Shown here: in pieces, positions 1 to 7,104 of the stretch
Layout of the letters: each line of letters begins with the position of its first letter
Numbering within the stretch: the stretch's first letter is position 1
DNA from: Peptococcaceae bacterium
GTDB lineage: Bacteria; Bacillota; DSM-12270; Thermacetogeniales; Thermacetogeniaceae
NCBI GenBank assembly: GCA_003160265.1
Contig: PLQY01000090.1
Location: forward strand, 22,748 to 32,663
Direction of reading: 5' to 3'
DNA length: 9,916 nt
Notes under the pieces: generated by a model
Told to the model about the DNA's origin: nothing
The model's database searches: none
The model's input: the letters and a program-made list of their open reading frames with translations, nothing else
Program-made: the position numbers and the translations under genes

Positions 1-92
1 TCCGCATTCTTCCTCCGCATCCGGGTTACGCCCGGCCTGAAGAATGCGGAGTACAAGGCCAGGCCAAAGGCCTGGATGCGGAGGAAGCGGGA
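1..92. repeat. Nested, mutually exclusive inverted repeats upstream of hslV
   Basis: Non-coding tract with dense dyad symmetry. Positions 1-12 pair perfectly with 39-50 (12 bp), enclosing a 5-bp stem 21-25/31-35. Positions 9-22 pair perfectly with 74-87 (14 bp), enclosing a 7-bp stem 59-65/69-75 with loop AAA. The two long stems share bases 9-12, so they cannot both form fully. The heptamer TCCGCAT occurs at 1-7 and 14-20 and its complement ATGCGGA at 44-50 and 76-82. No T-run follows, so a simple intrinsic terminator is unlikely. It may be the inner part of a palindromic mobile or REP-like repeat whose other end lies before the window. Function unknown. Confidence 0.75.
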
Positions 93-117
93 GCATTAGA
101 GCGGGTAGTCATCTGTG
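84..117 (-). repeat. Dispersed palindromic repeat arm, copy 1
   Basis: This 34-base stretch is the reverse complement of 6963-6997 except for one substitution (A at 92) and one missing T after position 106. Its core reads GCATTAGAGCGGG followed by TAGTCATCTGTG. The partner at 6963-6997 is the left arm of a long hairpin. This copy therefore looks like one arm of the same family, joined here to a different inner hairpin. The near-identity over 34-35 bases is seen directly; calling it a repeat family (REP-, ERIC- or MITE-like) is inference. Confidence 0.75.
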
Positions 118-149
118 GTAAATAGAATGTGGGAAGTGGATAAAAAGAG

Positions 150-677
150 ATGATTGGGACCACCATTATCGGTGTGAAAAGAGATGGCCGGGTTGCCCTG
201 GGGGGAGATGGACAGGTGACCTTCGGCAACAATACCATCATCAAGGCAGGAGCTCGTAAGATCAGGAAACTTCACAACGATCAGGTGCTGGCCGGATTTG
301 CCGGCGCAGTTGCAGATTCCTTGACCCTTTTCGATCGATTCGAGCAGAAACTAGATGAATACCGGGGTAATTTGCAGCGGGCAGCGGTGGAACTGACCAA
401 GGAGTGGCGCCTGGACAAGTACCTGCGGCGGTTGGAAGCCATGCTGATCGTGGCCGACAAGGGGCAGATCCTGATTATTTCCGGCAACGGTGAAGTGATC
501 GAGCCGGATGACAACATTGCTGCCATCGGCAGCGGAGGACCATATGCGCTGGCGGCGGCCAGGGCGCTGCTGGCCCATACCAGTCTGGACGCTCCCCAGA
601 TTGTGCAGTCTGCCATGGAGATTGCTGCCTCGATTTGCATCTACACAAATAATTGCATCACCGTAGAACAATTATAG
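150..677 (+). CDS. hslV: HslV (ClpQ), peptidase subunit of the HslVU protease
   Basis: Threonine peptidase of the HslV family, related to proteasome beta subunits. It forms a double hexameric cytoplasmic chamber that degrades proteins unfolded by HslU. Length is 175 aa, normal for the family. The mature nucleophile should be Thr4 in MIGTTII, giving a three-residue propeptide ending in Gly. GGDGQVTFG (18-26) carries the conserved Asp20, and Lys37 in ARKIRKL fits the active-site lysine. [15 protein letters not shown] and the C-terminal CIYTNN segment are family hallmarks. The ATG at 150 is the first usable start, because an in-frame stop lies at 141-143; the SD is weak (GTGGA about 9 bases upstream). 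hslU follows after 12 bases. The upstream neighbour, xerC/codV in Bacillus, would lie outside the window. Confidence 0.97.
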   Translation: MIGTTIIGVKRDGRVALGGDGQVTFGNNTIIKAGARKIRKLHNDQVLAGFAGAVADSLTLFDRFEQKLDEYRGNLQRAAVELTKEWRLDKYLRRLEAMLIVADKGQILIISGNGEVIEPDDNIAAIGSGGPYALAAARALLAHTSLDAPQIVQSAMEIAASICIYTNNCITVEQL

Positions 678-689
678 GTTGGTGAAACC

Positions 690-2078
690 GTGGATGAACT
701 AACCCCGTCACAAGTGGTTGCTGAGCTCGACCGGTATATCATCGGCCAGAACGAGGCCAAAAAGGCTGTAGCTATAGCCCTGCGCAACAGGTACCGGAGG
801 CGTCAGTTGCCTCCGGAGCTCAGGGATGAGATCGTGCCCAAAAATATTCTCATGATTGGGCCGACCGGGGTTGGCAAGACCGAAATTGCCCGGCGCTTGG
901 CAAAACTGGTCAAAGCACCGTTCGTCAAAGTGGAGGCGACCAAGTTTACCGAAGTCGGTTACGTTGGCCGGGACGTGGAGTCCATGGTACGCGACCTGAC
1001 TGAGGTAGCGATACGCACCGTCAAGACCGAGAAGATGGCTGAAGTTATGGCCAATGCAGCCGTGCAAGCCAATGAAAGGATCCTGGATCTTCTTGTGAAC
1101 CATCCGAAACGCAATAAGGTGTCCAGAAATCCTTTCGAATACTTGTTTTCAGAGATGGGGGGAGCGCCTGCAGAAGAAAGCACCGAGGACGAAAGCGTTA
1201 AGACCACCCGCCAATTACTGCGCCAAAAACTGGCTGATGGAGAGTTGGAAGAGGCAGTAGTAGAGATGGACATCGAGGAGAAAACGCCCCAGATGTTCGA
1301 GATCTTTTCCGGGAGCGGAATGGAGGAGATGGGCATCAACCTCCAGGACATGCTGGGCAACTTCTTGCCCAAGCGCAGAAAAAAGCGCAGGCTGCCCGTC
1401 AAGGATGCACGAAAGATGTTGATCCAGGAAGAGGCCCAGAGGCTGATCGATATGGACGAGATCGTCTCCATCGGCATTGATCGGGCCGAACAGTCCGGGA
1501 TCATTTTTGTTGATGAGATTGACAAGATTGCTGGCCGGGAAAATACCTCGGGACCCGATGTATCCAGGGGCGGAGTACAGCGGGATATCCTGCCGATCAT
1601 TGAGGGATCTGCCGTAATCACCAAGTACGGGCAGGTAAAAACCGATTACATGCTGTTTATTGCCGCTGGCGCTTTTAATACCAGCAAGCCTTCGGACCTG
1701 ATTCCGGAACTGCAAGGACGCTTTCCGATCAGGGTGGAACTGCAACCCCTGACCAGGGATGATTTTATAAAGATCTTGACGGAACCGGATAACTCGCTGA
1801 TCCATCAGTACTCTGAATTGCTCAAAACCGAAAATATCAGCATCGAGTTCACCGGGGACTCCCTTGAAGAGGTAGCGGAGATGGCAGACCTCGTCAATGC
1901 CCGGACAGAAAACATCGGGGCGCGGCGCCTATATACCATCATGGAAAAGGTGCTCGAAGACCTGTCATTCAATGCCACGGAAATCTCTCCGCGGGAGATC
2001 AGGATCGACAGAGAATATGTCAGAGAGAGACTATCCGCCATCGTCAAGGATTATGATTTAAGCAGGTACATACTGTAA
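690..2078 (+). CDS. hslU: HslU (ClpY), AAA+ unfoldase of the HslVU protease
   Basis: Clp/Hsp100-type ATPase that unfolds substrates and threads them into HslV. Length is 462 aa, typical. In order: N-terminal region with [12 protein letters not shown] (16-27); Walker A GPTGVGKT (57-64); the GYVG pore loop (90-93) that grips substrate; a divergent charged I-domain at roughly 110-240; Walker B IIFVDEID (271-278, Asp275/Glu276); the HslU-type stretch [20 protein letters not shown] with the likely arginine finger Arg344; and sensor 2 GARRL (410-414). The C-terminus DLSRYIL is the tail that inserts into HslV and activates it. The GTG start is preceded by AGGTTGGTGA. It lies 12 bases after hslV and 17 bases before codY, consistent with one operon. 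Confidence 0.98.
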   Translation: MDELTPSQVVAELDRYIIGQNEAKKAVAIALRNRYRRRQLPPELRDEIVPKNILMIGPTGVGKTEIARRLAKLVKAPFVKVEATKFTEVGYVGRDVESMVRDLTEVAIRTVKTEKMAEVMANAAVQANERILDLLVNHPKRNKVSRNPFEYLFSEMGGAPAEESTEDESVKTTRQLLRQKLADGELEEAVVEMDIEEKTPQMFEIFSGSGMEEMGINLQDMLGNFLPKRRKKRRLPVKDARKMLIQEEAQRLIDMDEIVSIGIDRAEQSGIIFVDEIDKIAGRENTSGPDVSRGGVQRDILPIIEGSAVITKYGQVKTDYMLFIAAGAFNTSKPSDLIPELQGRFPIRVELQPLTRDDFIKILTEPDNSLIHQYSELLKTENISIEFTGDSLEEVAEMADLVNARTENIGARRLYTIMEKVLEDLSFNATEISPREIRIDREYVRERLSAIVKDYDLSRYIL

Positions 2079-2095
2079 AACCGGGGGTAGAGCTA

Positions 2096-2932
2096 TTGGA
2101 TACATCATTATACAGTGCTGATGAATTACTGAAAAAGACCAGAAACATCAATAGGATGATGCAAATATCCGCGGGCCAACCGGTGGATTTTGCAACCATT
2201 GCCAAGATTCTGGGAGAGAGCGCCAACGCCAACATCTATTTAGTGGGAAGGCGGGGCAAGATCTTGGCCTGCCATTTCTGTGCCGATTTTACCTGCAGTA
2301 TCATGGATGATATTATCGCCTACAGCGAGTCTTTTCCTGAGAGTTACAACCATGAACTATTGCAGGTCAACGAGTCGATGTCCAACCTCCCCCAAGAAAA
2401 TGATTTTTGCCTGTTCAGTTCCTCCTCCAAGTGCCCGTTGCCGGACAAAAAAATTTCGATCATTCCGATCATCGGTGGCGGAGAACGCTTGGGCAGCTTG
2501 GTCCTCACCCGGGTCGGGTCAGAACTCGATGCCGGGGAACTGGTCCTGGCAGAACACGGTGCGGTGTCGGTGGGCATGGAGATCATGAGGATCAAACAGG
2601 CGCGGGCTGAATCAGACACCAGGAAAAAGGCCTCGGTGCAGATTGCCCTGAGCACCCTGTCCTTCTCGGAAATGGAAGCTGTGGAGCACATATTTTACGA
2701 GTTGGGCAGCCTTGAGGGGCTGTTGGTGGCCAGCCGGATTGCCGACCGGGTGGGCATCACCCGTTCCGTAATCGTCAATGCCTTGCGAAAGCTGGAAAGT
2801 GCCGGCGTGATCGAATCTAAATCACTGGGGATGAAGGGCACATATATTCGTGTTTTGAACGATAATCTGCTGGACGAACTGAAAAAAAACAACTCCAGCA
2901 GGAAATCGGTAAAGAATCTCAAAAGGATCTAA
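2096..2932 (+). CDS. codY: CodY, GTP/branched-chain amino acid-responsive repressor
   Basis: Global regulator of Firmicutes that binds DNA when GTP and branched-chain amino acids are plentiful. Length is 278 aa, longer than the Bacillus protein (about 259). The N-terminal GAF-type sensor includes NIYLVGRRGKIL (46-57) and IIPIIGGGERLGSLVL (122-137). The C-terminal winged helix-turn-helix is nearly invariant: ASRIADRVGITRSVIVNALR (212-231), then KLESAGVIES and SLGMKGTYIRVLND. The effector-pocket region reads FTCSIMDD, without the arginine that contacts the ligand in Bacillus; clostridial CodY proteins also vary there. Extra features are a Cys59-x-x-Cys62 pair, an N-terminal extension of about 8 residues and a basic tail ending KSVKNLKRI. 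The TTG start is 17 bases after hslU with a weak SD (GGGGGTAG); no ATG/GTG/TTG follows in frame before the conserved LLKKTR. Confidence 0.96.
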   Translation: MDTSLYSADELLKKTRNINRMMQISAGQPVDFATIAKILGESANANIYLVGRRGKILACHFCADFTCSIMDDIIAYSESFPESYNHELLQVNESMSNLPQENDFCLFSSSSKCPLPDKKISIIPIIGGGERLGSLVLTRVGSELDAGELVLAEHGAVSVGMEIMRIKQARAESDTRKKASVQIALSTLSFSEMEAVEHIFYELGSLEGLLVASRIADRVGITRSVIVNALRKLESAGVIESKSLGMKGTYIRVLNDNLLDELKKNNSSRKSVKNLKRI

Positions 2933-3057
2933 GCAGTCTCCTGTTGCCGCGTTTCCGGAAATGAGTTTTGAGAGAAAGGATGAATGCTTAAATCAGTGCC
3001 GGGGCCAACGGCGGTACCAGAAGCAAAATCTAGCGTGTAGGAGCGTTGTACACTAAA

Positions 3058-3645
3058 ATGGAAAACATTATTCTGGAAAGCATTATTTTACTGATCTTCG
3101 TAATCGTTGCCCTGATCATCATCATAGTCTTACGTGACCGGCGTGAACTGAAAACCAAGCAGATGGCCGCGGATCTGTTACAATTGGAGGAAGTGGTTGG
3201 GGACCTCAAGAAAATCAAGGATGAACTGGCGACGGCTCAGGTATCGCTCAAGAAGCACGAGGCTGCCCTGTCCCAGGCCCTCACCCAGGCAGATGGACGC
3301 CTGAGGCAGACTGGCTTTGCAGGAGTTAATTCCGAGCACCGGCAGCAACCGGCAGGAACTGCAGGAGCGAACAGGGAGAGGCAGGATGACAGGAGAGACC
3401 GGGATCGCGGTCCGCGGCAGCCTGGAAAAGGCAAGACCTGGGGAAGTGACCACCAGGACAACAGGCGTAGGGAATATTCCGGCGCCTCCGGTGAAGCGGG
3501 GGAGAACGTCGCGATCAACGACGGCGAGAAGTATGCTAAGGTATCCGAGTTGGCAGCACATGGCCTGACGGCACAGGAGATCGCCAAGAGATTGAATGTG
3601 AACGCGGAGGAAGTATCCCTTGTGCTGGAATTGAAAAAGAAGTGA
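3058..3645 (+). CDS. Membrane-anchored coiled-coil protein, SwrB/DUF6115-like
   Basis: From ATG 3058 the protein is 195 aa. It has a very hydrophobic N-terminal helix (about 3-25, LLIFVIVALIIIIVL) followed by a basic RDRR stop-transfer. A coiled-coil-like stretch runs about 28-77, then a low-complexity, highly charged Gly/Arg/Asp/Gln linker (about 95-150). The C-terminal segment 159-192 (YAKVSELAAHGLTAQEIAKR and on) resembles the helix-turn-helix of the DUF6115/SwrB group. Position supports this: in Bacillus, swrB lies at the end of the flagellar operon just before rpsB, where it promotes flagellar export. Here no flagellar gene separates it from codY. Start choice is uncertain: TAGGAG at 3038-3043 is 14 bases from this ATG but only 2 from TTG 3046. 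The stop codon lies inside a heptamer-repeat dyad. Function is inferred only. Confidence 0.75.
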   Translation: MENIILESIILLIFVIVALIIIIVLRDRRELKTKQMAADLLQLEEVVGDLKKIKDELATAQVSLKKHEAALSQALTQADGRLRQTGFAGVNSEHRQQPAGTAGANRERQDDRRDRDRGPRQPGKGKTWGSDHQDNRRREYSGASGEAGENVAINDGEKYAKVSELAAHGLTAQEIAKRLNVNAEEVSLVLELKKK

Positions 3646-3669
3646 GAGACTTCCACGTCTCACCTCTCA
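3642..3669. repeat. Heptamer-type dyad at the 3' end of the SwrB-like gene
   Basis: In a 7-base register the sequence reads GTGAGAG, ACTTCCA, CGTCTCA, CCTCTCA. TGAGAG (3643-3648) is complementary to CTCTCA (3664-3669), and GAGAC (3646-3650) is complementary to GTCTC (3657-3661). The stop TGA of the upstream gene (3643-3645) is part of the repeat. No T-run follows, so a terminator role is doubtful. It resembles the sites at 4509-4557 and 7900-7995. Confidence 0.55.
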
Positions 3670-3670
3670 A

Positions 3671-3700
3671 GTTGTCAGCCATTATGTTGTCAGCCATTAT
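3671..3700 (+). repeat. Perfect 15-bp tandem duplication
   Basis: GTTGTCAGCCATTAT occurs at 3671-3685 and again immediately at 3686-3700 with no mismatch. Each copy supplies a TTGTCA hexamer (3672-3677 and 3687-3692). The second copy is correctly placed to act as the -35 element of the rpsB promoter; the first is 15 bp too far upstream. Confidence 0.9.
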
Positions 3701-3716
3701 TTAGTTATGCTATACT
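3687..3716 (+). promoter_or_regulatory. Predicted sigma-A promoter of rpsB-tsf-pyrH-frr
   Basis: The -35 TTGTCA (3687-3692, one mismatch to TTGACA) is followed after 18 bases by the -10 TATACT (3711-3716, one mismatch to TATAAT). TG at 3708-3709 gives an extended -10 (TGnTATACT). Transcription should begin near 3722-3724, leaving a leader of about 95-100 nt before rpsB. This is the best promoter match seen in the window and fits a highly expressed ribosomal operon. Confidence 0.75.
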
Positions 3717-3747
3717 AGGCGATGAAAAATAACGCACGCTGCCGATT

Positions 3748-3778
3748 CTGGCCGGGGGTCCCGCCCGGGTCCGTCCAG
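3748..3778 (+). promoter_or_regulatory. GC-rich hairpin in the rpsB mRNA leader
   Basis: In the predicted rpsB leader, CTGG (3748-3751) can pair with CCAG (3775-3778), and CCGGG (3752-3756) with CCCGG (3764-3768). This leaves a 7-nt loop and a bulge at 3769-3774. rpsB leaders are sites of feedback by ribosomal protein S2 in several bacteria. I do not recognise a specific published leader motif here, so an autoregulatory role is only a suggestion. Confidence 0.4.
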
Positions 3779-3819
3779 GGATGAACGCAGCGGAGGAAAA
3801 ACCAAAGGAGGATTTGACT

Positions 3820-4518
3820 ATGCCGGTAATATCGATGAAACAATTACTCGAAGCGGGAGTGCATTTTGGGCACCAGACCAGGCGCTGGAATCCGAAAATG
3901 GCTCCTTTCATTTTTACGGAACGAAATGGCATCTACATTATCGACCTGCAGAAAACGGTCAAGAGAATCGACGAGGCTTACAATTTTATCAAAGATGTGG
4001 TCAAAAACAATGGCACGATCCTATTCGTGGGCACCAAGAAACAGGCCCAGGAGTCGATCCAGGAAGAGGCCGGGCGGTGCGGCATGTTTTACGTCAATGA
4101 ACGCTGGCTGGGTGGGATGCTCACCAACTTCAGCACCATTCGCAAGCGGGTCGACAGGCTCAGGGAGCTAGAAAAAAAGGAGGAGCAGGGCACTTTTGAC
4201 CTGCTTCCCAAGAAAGAGGTTACCAAGCTAAAAGCGGAACAGGAAAAGTTGATGCGATTCCTGAAAGGGATCAAGGAGATGAACAAACTCCCGGGGGCCC
4301 TGTTCATCGTGGACTCGCGGAAAGAGCACATAGCTGTTTGCGAAGCCAGAAAATTGGGAATACCTACAGTAGGAATCGTTGATACTAACTGTGACCCGGA
4401 CGAGATCGATTACATCATACCGGGGAACGATGATGCCATCAGAGCCGTGCGCCTGCTGACGTCCAAAATGGCGGACGCAGTTTTGGAGGCTAAACAGGGG
4501 GAGCAAAATGAGATGTGA
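3820..4518 (+). CDS. rpsB: 30S ribosomal protein S2
   Basis: Small-subunit protein S2, needed for the S1-binding/platform region of the 30S subunit. Length is 232 aa. The start [19 protein letters not shown] carries the classic GVHFGH signature. [37 protein letters not shown] and [12 protein letters not shown] followed by [15 protein letters not shown] are all typical. ATG 3820 is chosen over an in-frame ATG at 3781 because AAGGAGG (3805-3811) lies 8 bases upstream and homology begins at MPVIS. A second SD-like GGAGG at 3793-3797 has no start at the right distance. The last codons and the TGA stop (4516-4518) fall inside a heptamer-repeat dyad that fills the gap to tsf. First gene of the predicted rpsB-tsf-pyrH-frr operon. 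Confidence 0.98.
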   Translation: MPVISMKQLLEAGVHFGHQTRRWNPKMAPFIFTERNGIYIIDLQKTVKRIDEAYNFIKDVVKNNGTILFVGTKKQAQESIQEEAGRCGMFYVNERWLGGMLTNFSTIRKRVDRLRELEKKEEQGTFDLLPKKEVTKLKAEQEKLMRFLKGIKEMNKLPGALFIVDSRKEHIAVCEARKLGIPTVGIVDTNCDPDEIDYIIPGNDDAIRAVRLLTSKMADAVLEAKQGEQNEM

Positions 4519-4557
4519 GATGCGGGAAGTGTGACCTCTCGCCTCTCGACTCGCAAT
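4509..4557. repeat. Heptamer repeat dyad between rpsB and tsf
   Basis: In a 7-base register: TGAGATG, TGAGATG, CGGGAAG, TGTGACC, TCTCGCC, TCTCGAC, TCGCAAT. The left half (4510-4520) and right half (4537-4547) are complementary at 9 of 11 positions, so the RNA could form a stem. The array starts inside rpsB, encodes its final Met and stop, and ends at the base before the ATG that contributes to the tsf SD region. No T-run is present. Confidence 0.65.
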
Positions 4558-4572
4558 ATGGAGGGAACGTAC

Positions 4573-5169
4573 GTGATCAAGGCAGAACAGGTAAAAGAAC
4601 TCAGGGAACGAACGGGCTCCGGCATGATGGAGTGTAAAAAAGCATTGACAGAAACCAGCGGTGATCTGGATAAGGCGATTCTCTACTTGCGCGAACACGG
4701 ACTGGCGGCAGCGGCGAAGAAGGCTGGCAGAGCCACCGGAGACGGAAGGATCGAGGTCTATATCCATCCGGGGTCAAAGCTGGGCGTGATGGTGGAGGTC
4801 AATTGTGAAACCGATTTTGTCGCCAAGACCGATGAATATCAAAGCTTGTGCCATGAGATCGCCATGCAGATAGCTGCCTCCGATCCCAGCTACCTGGAAC
4901 GTGACCAGGTTCCCGAGTCCGTGCTGGAACAGGAAAAAGAGATCGCCCGGACATTGAGTGAGGGTGAGGGCAAACCCGAAAAGGTGATCGATAAGATCGT
5001 GCAGGGCAGAATGGAAAAGTTCTATCAAACCGTCTGCCTGCTGGAGCAACCCTATATCAGGGATCCGCAACGGCCGGTCAGTGACCTGGTCAAAGAGGCC
5101 ATCTCCAAATTGGGGGAGAATATCGTCATTCGCCGCTTTGTCCGGTTTCGCCTGGGTGAAGAAGCGTAG
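4573..5169 (+). CDS. tsf: Translation elongation factor Ts (short form)
   Basis: Nucleotide-exchange factor that releases GDP from EF-Tu. Length is 198 aa, much shorter than the E. coli or Bacillus proteins (about 283-293) but like the short Thermus-type form (about 196). The N-terminal UBA-like domain MIKAEQVKELRERTGSGMME (1-20) continues into CKKAL. The core has the family signature VNCETDFVAKTDEY (76-89), and the C-terminal strand is VIRRFVRFRLGEEA. GTG 4573 is chosen because GGAGGG (4560-4565) lies 7 bases upstream and homology begins at IKAEQ; the in-frame GTG at 4531 would start inside the heptamer array. The short form lacks part of the duplicated core of longer EF-Ts proteins, a normal variant and not a truncation. 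Confidence 0.97.
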   Translation: MIKAEQVKELRERTGSGMMECKKALTETSGDLDKAILYLREHGLAAAAKKAGRATGDGRIEVYIHPGSKLGVMVEVNCETDFVAKTDEYQSLCHEIAMQIAASDPSYLERDQVPESVLEQEKEIARTLSEGEGKPEKVIDKIVQGRMEKFYQTVCLLEQPYIRDPQRPVSDLVKEAISKLGENIVIRRFVRFRLGEEA

Positions 5170-6510
<1,341 letters not shown>

Positions 6511-6511
<1 letters not shown>

Positions 6512-6756
6512 TGAAAAATTTGACGGCTGTTGATGTAGCCGGTTATCTGTTGCCAGAGGCAAGCCAAATTCTGCAGCAAGCAGGGTACCAGGTGGCGGTG
6601 GTTGCCACCGGAAGCCCCAGGCCATACCAGGCCAGGGTGTTGCGGCAGCGGCAGTTGAATGAAAACTTGATAGAGTTGACCCGGTCTTGCGAGTTTTACC
6701 AAGACCCCACTATCACTGAAAAGGAGGTGAGGGATAGTGCCCTACAAGATTACTGA
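6511..6756 (+). CDS. Small PASTA-like protein, unrecognised function
   Basis: 81-aa soluble protein with no signal peptide or membrane segment. Residues 6-60 read like a single PASTA-type domain: a VDVAGYLLPEASQILQQAGY half (7-26), a strand YQVAVVATG, then RVLRQRQLNENLIELTRS, matching the usual 'V-x-x-Q-x..x-L-x-V' ending of PASTA repeats. PASTA domains usually occur in tandem outside the membrane on penicillin-binding proteins or Ser/Thr kinases, so a lone cytoplasmic copy is unusual; the assignment is tentative. ATG overlaps the frr stop (TAATG) and GGAG at 6502-6505 lies 5 bases upstream. The 3' end overlaps the ferredoxin gene by 20 bases and carries that gene's SD. Coupling on both sides supports a real gene. 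Confidence 0.7.
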
Positions 6757-6907
6757 CAAGTGCGAGTCATGTGGCTCCTGTATGGACGAATGTCCGAACG
6801 GGGCGATCGAAGAGGTGGAAGGCGGCTACAGGATCATCAAGGAGAAATGCGAAGACTGTGGCTCCTGCATGGATGTCTGCCCGAACGAAGCCATTTGCGA
6901 AGAGTAA
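6737..6907 (+). CDS. 2[4Fe-4S] ferredoxin (56 aa)
   Basis: Small clostridial-type ferredoxin, an electron carrier in the cytoplasm. Two cluster motifs are complete: CESCGSCMDECP (Cys9, 12, 15, 19) and CEDCGSCMDVCP (Cys38, 41, 44, 48). In this fold the fourth cysteine of each motif usually ligates the other cluster. An extra Cys54 lies near the C-terminus. Start GTG 6737 gives MPYKITDKC, the usual spacing to the first cysteine. The SD AAGGAGGTGA (6721-6730) matches the 16S tail over ten bases with a 6-base spacer, suggesting strong translation. The gene overlaps the preceding ORF by 20 bases and is followed by a terminator. It was found by reading this frame directly from the GTG. The partner enzyme is unknown; Fe-S enzymes of the MEP isoprenoid pathway are one possibility. 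Confidence 0.93.
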   Translation: MPYKITDKCESCGSCMDECPNGAIEEVEGGYRIIKEKCEDCGSCMDVCPNEAICEE

Positions 6908-6929
6908 GCACGATTAAAACGCGGTTCTT

Positions 6930-6954
6930 CCCCCCTCCTGGAGGGGGTTTTTAT
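6930..6954 (+). terminator. Rho-independent terminator after the ferredoxin gene
   Basis: CCCCCTC (6931-6937) pairs with GAGGGGG (6941-6947) around a 3-nt loop, followed at once by TTTTTATT (6948-6955). This GC stem plus T-run is the standard intrinsic form. It lies 23 bases after the ferredoxin stop and probably ends the rpsB-to-ferredoxin transcript, implying a separate promoter or read-through for uppS. Confidence 0.88.
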
Positions 6955-6963
6955 TAAGCAATC

Positions 6964-7030
6964 ACAGATGACTAACCCGCTCTAATGCCCCCGCTTCTGA
7001 AGCGGGGGGATAAGAGCGGTTAATCACTGT
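6964..7030. repeat. Long palindromic hairpin A upstream of uppS
   Basis: The core CCCCCGCTTC (6988-6997) pairs with GAAGCGGGGG (6999-7008). The stem continues outward with few mismatches or bulges: CGCTCTAAT against the strand 7010-7018, then AAC/GTT, and ACAG (6964-6967) with CTGT (7027-7030). Total stem is close to 30 bp. The left arm 6963-6997 is the inverted twin of 84-117. No T-run follows. It may be a dispersed palindromic repeat or an mRNA leader structure. Confidence 0.75.
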
Positions 7031-7032
7031 AT

Positions 7033-7091
7033 TAACTGGCTCTAAGCTTCAGAGGGGGAAACAATCCCCCTCTGAAGCCAAGACCCAGTTG
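7033..7091. repeat. Long palindromic hairpin B directly before the uppS SD
   Basis: GCTTCAGAGGGGG (7046-7058) pairs perfectly with CCCCCTCTGAAGC (7066-7078) around the loop AAACAAT. The stem extends through TCT/AGA and CTGG-type pairs out to 7034/7090. The left flank TTAACTGGCTCTAA resembles the flank of hairpin A (CTAACCCGCTCTAA), so the two look related. It ends one or two bases before the uppS SD (GAGGTGG, 7094-7100), close enough to affect ribosome access. Three unpaired bases between the stem and the SD are all that separate them. Confidence 0.75.
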
Positions 7092-7104
7092 AAGAGGTGG
7101 GGTC

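Noticed and set aside
123..128. TAGAAT resembling a -10 box before hslV
   Set aside because: No acceptable -35 hexamer lies 16-19 bases upstream, so it is not called a promoter.
794..816. Perfect 8-bp inverted repeat (CCGGAGGC / GCCTCCGG, 7-nt loop) inside hslU
   Set aside because: It lies in codons for the conserved RRRQLPPE region of HslU and is explained by coding constraint and chance.
959..1624. 221-codon open frame on the minus strand within hslU
   Set aside because: It is opposite a fully conserved gene, has no recognisable motif or SD, and is a typical antisense shadow.
2961..3056. 31-codon ORF (MSFERKDEC...) between codY and the SwrB-like gene
   Set aside because: It has no SD, no recognisable family, and ends inside the next gene's start region.
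3642..3700. Small CRISPR-like array
   Set aside because: The tandem units are contiguous 15-mers and heptamers with no spacers, and no cas genes are nearby.
3781..3819. N-terminal extension of rpsB from ATG 3781
   Set aside because: S2 homology starts at MPVIS and the strong AAGGAGG is placed for ATG 3820; the earlier ATG lacks a properly spaced SD.
6961..7091. IS200/IS605-type element, T-box or other riboswitch before uppS
   Set aside because: There is no TnpA/TnpB coding sequence, no T-box consensus and no downstream terminator/antiterminator pair; only hairpins can be supported.
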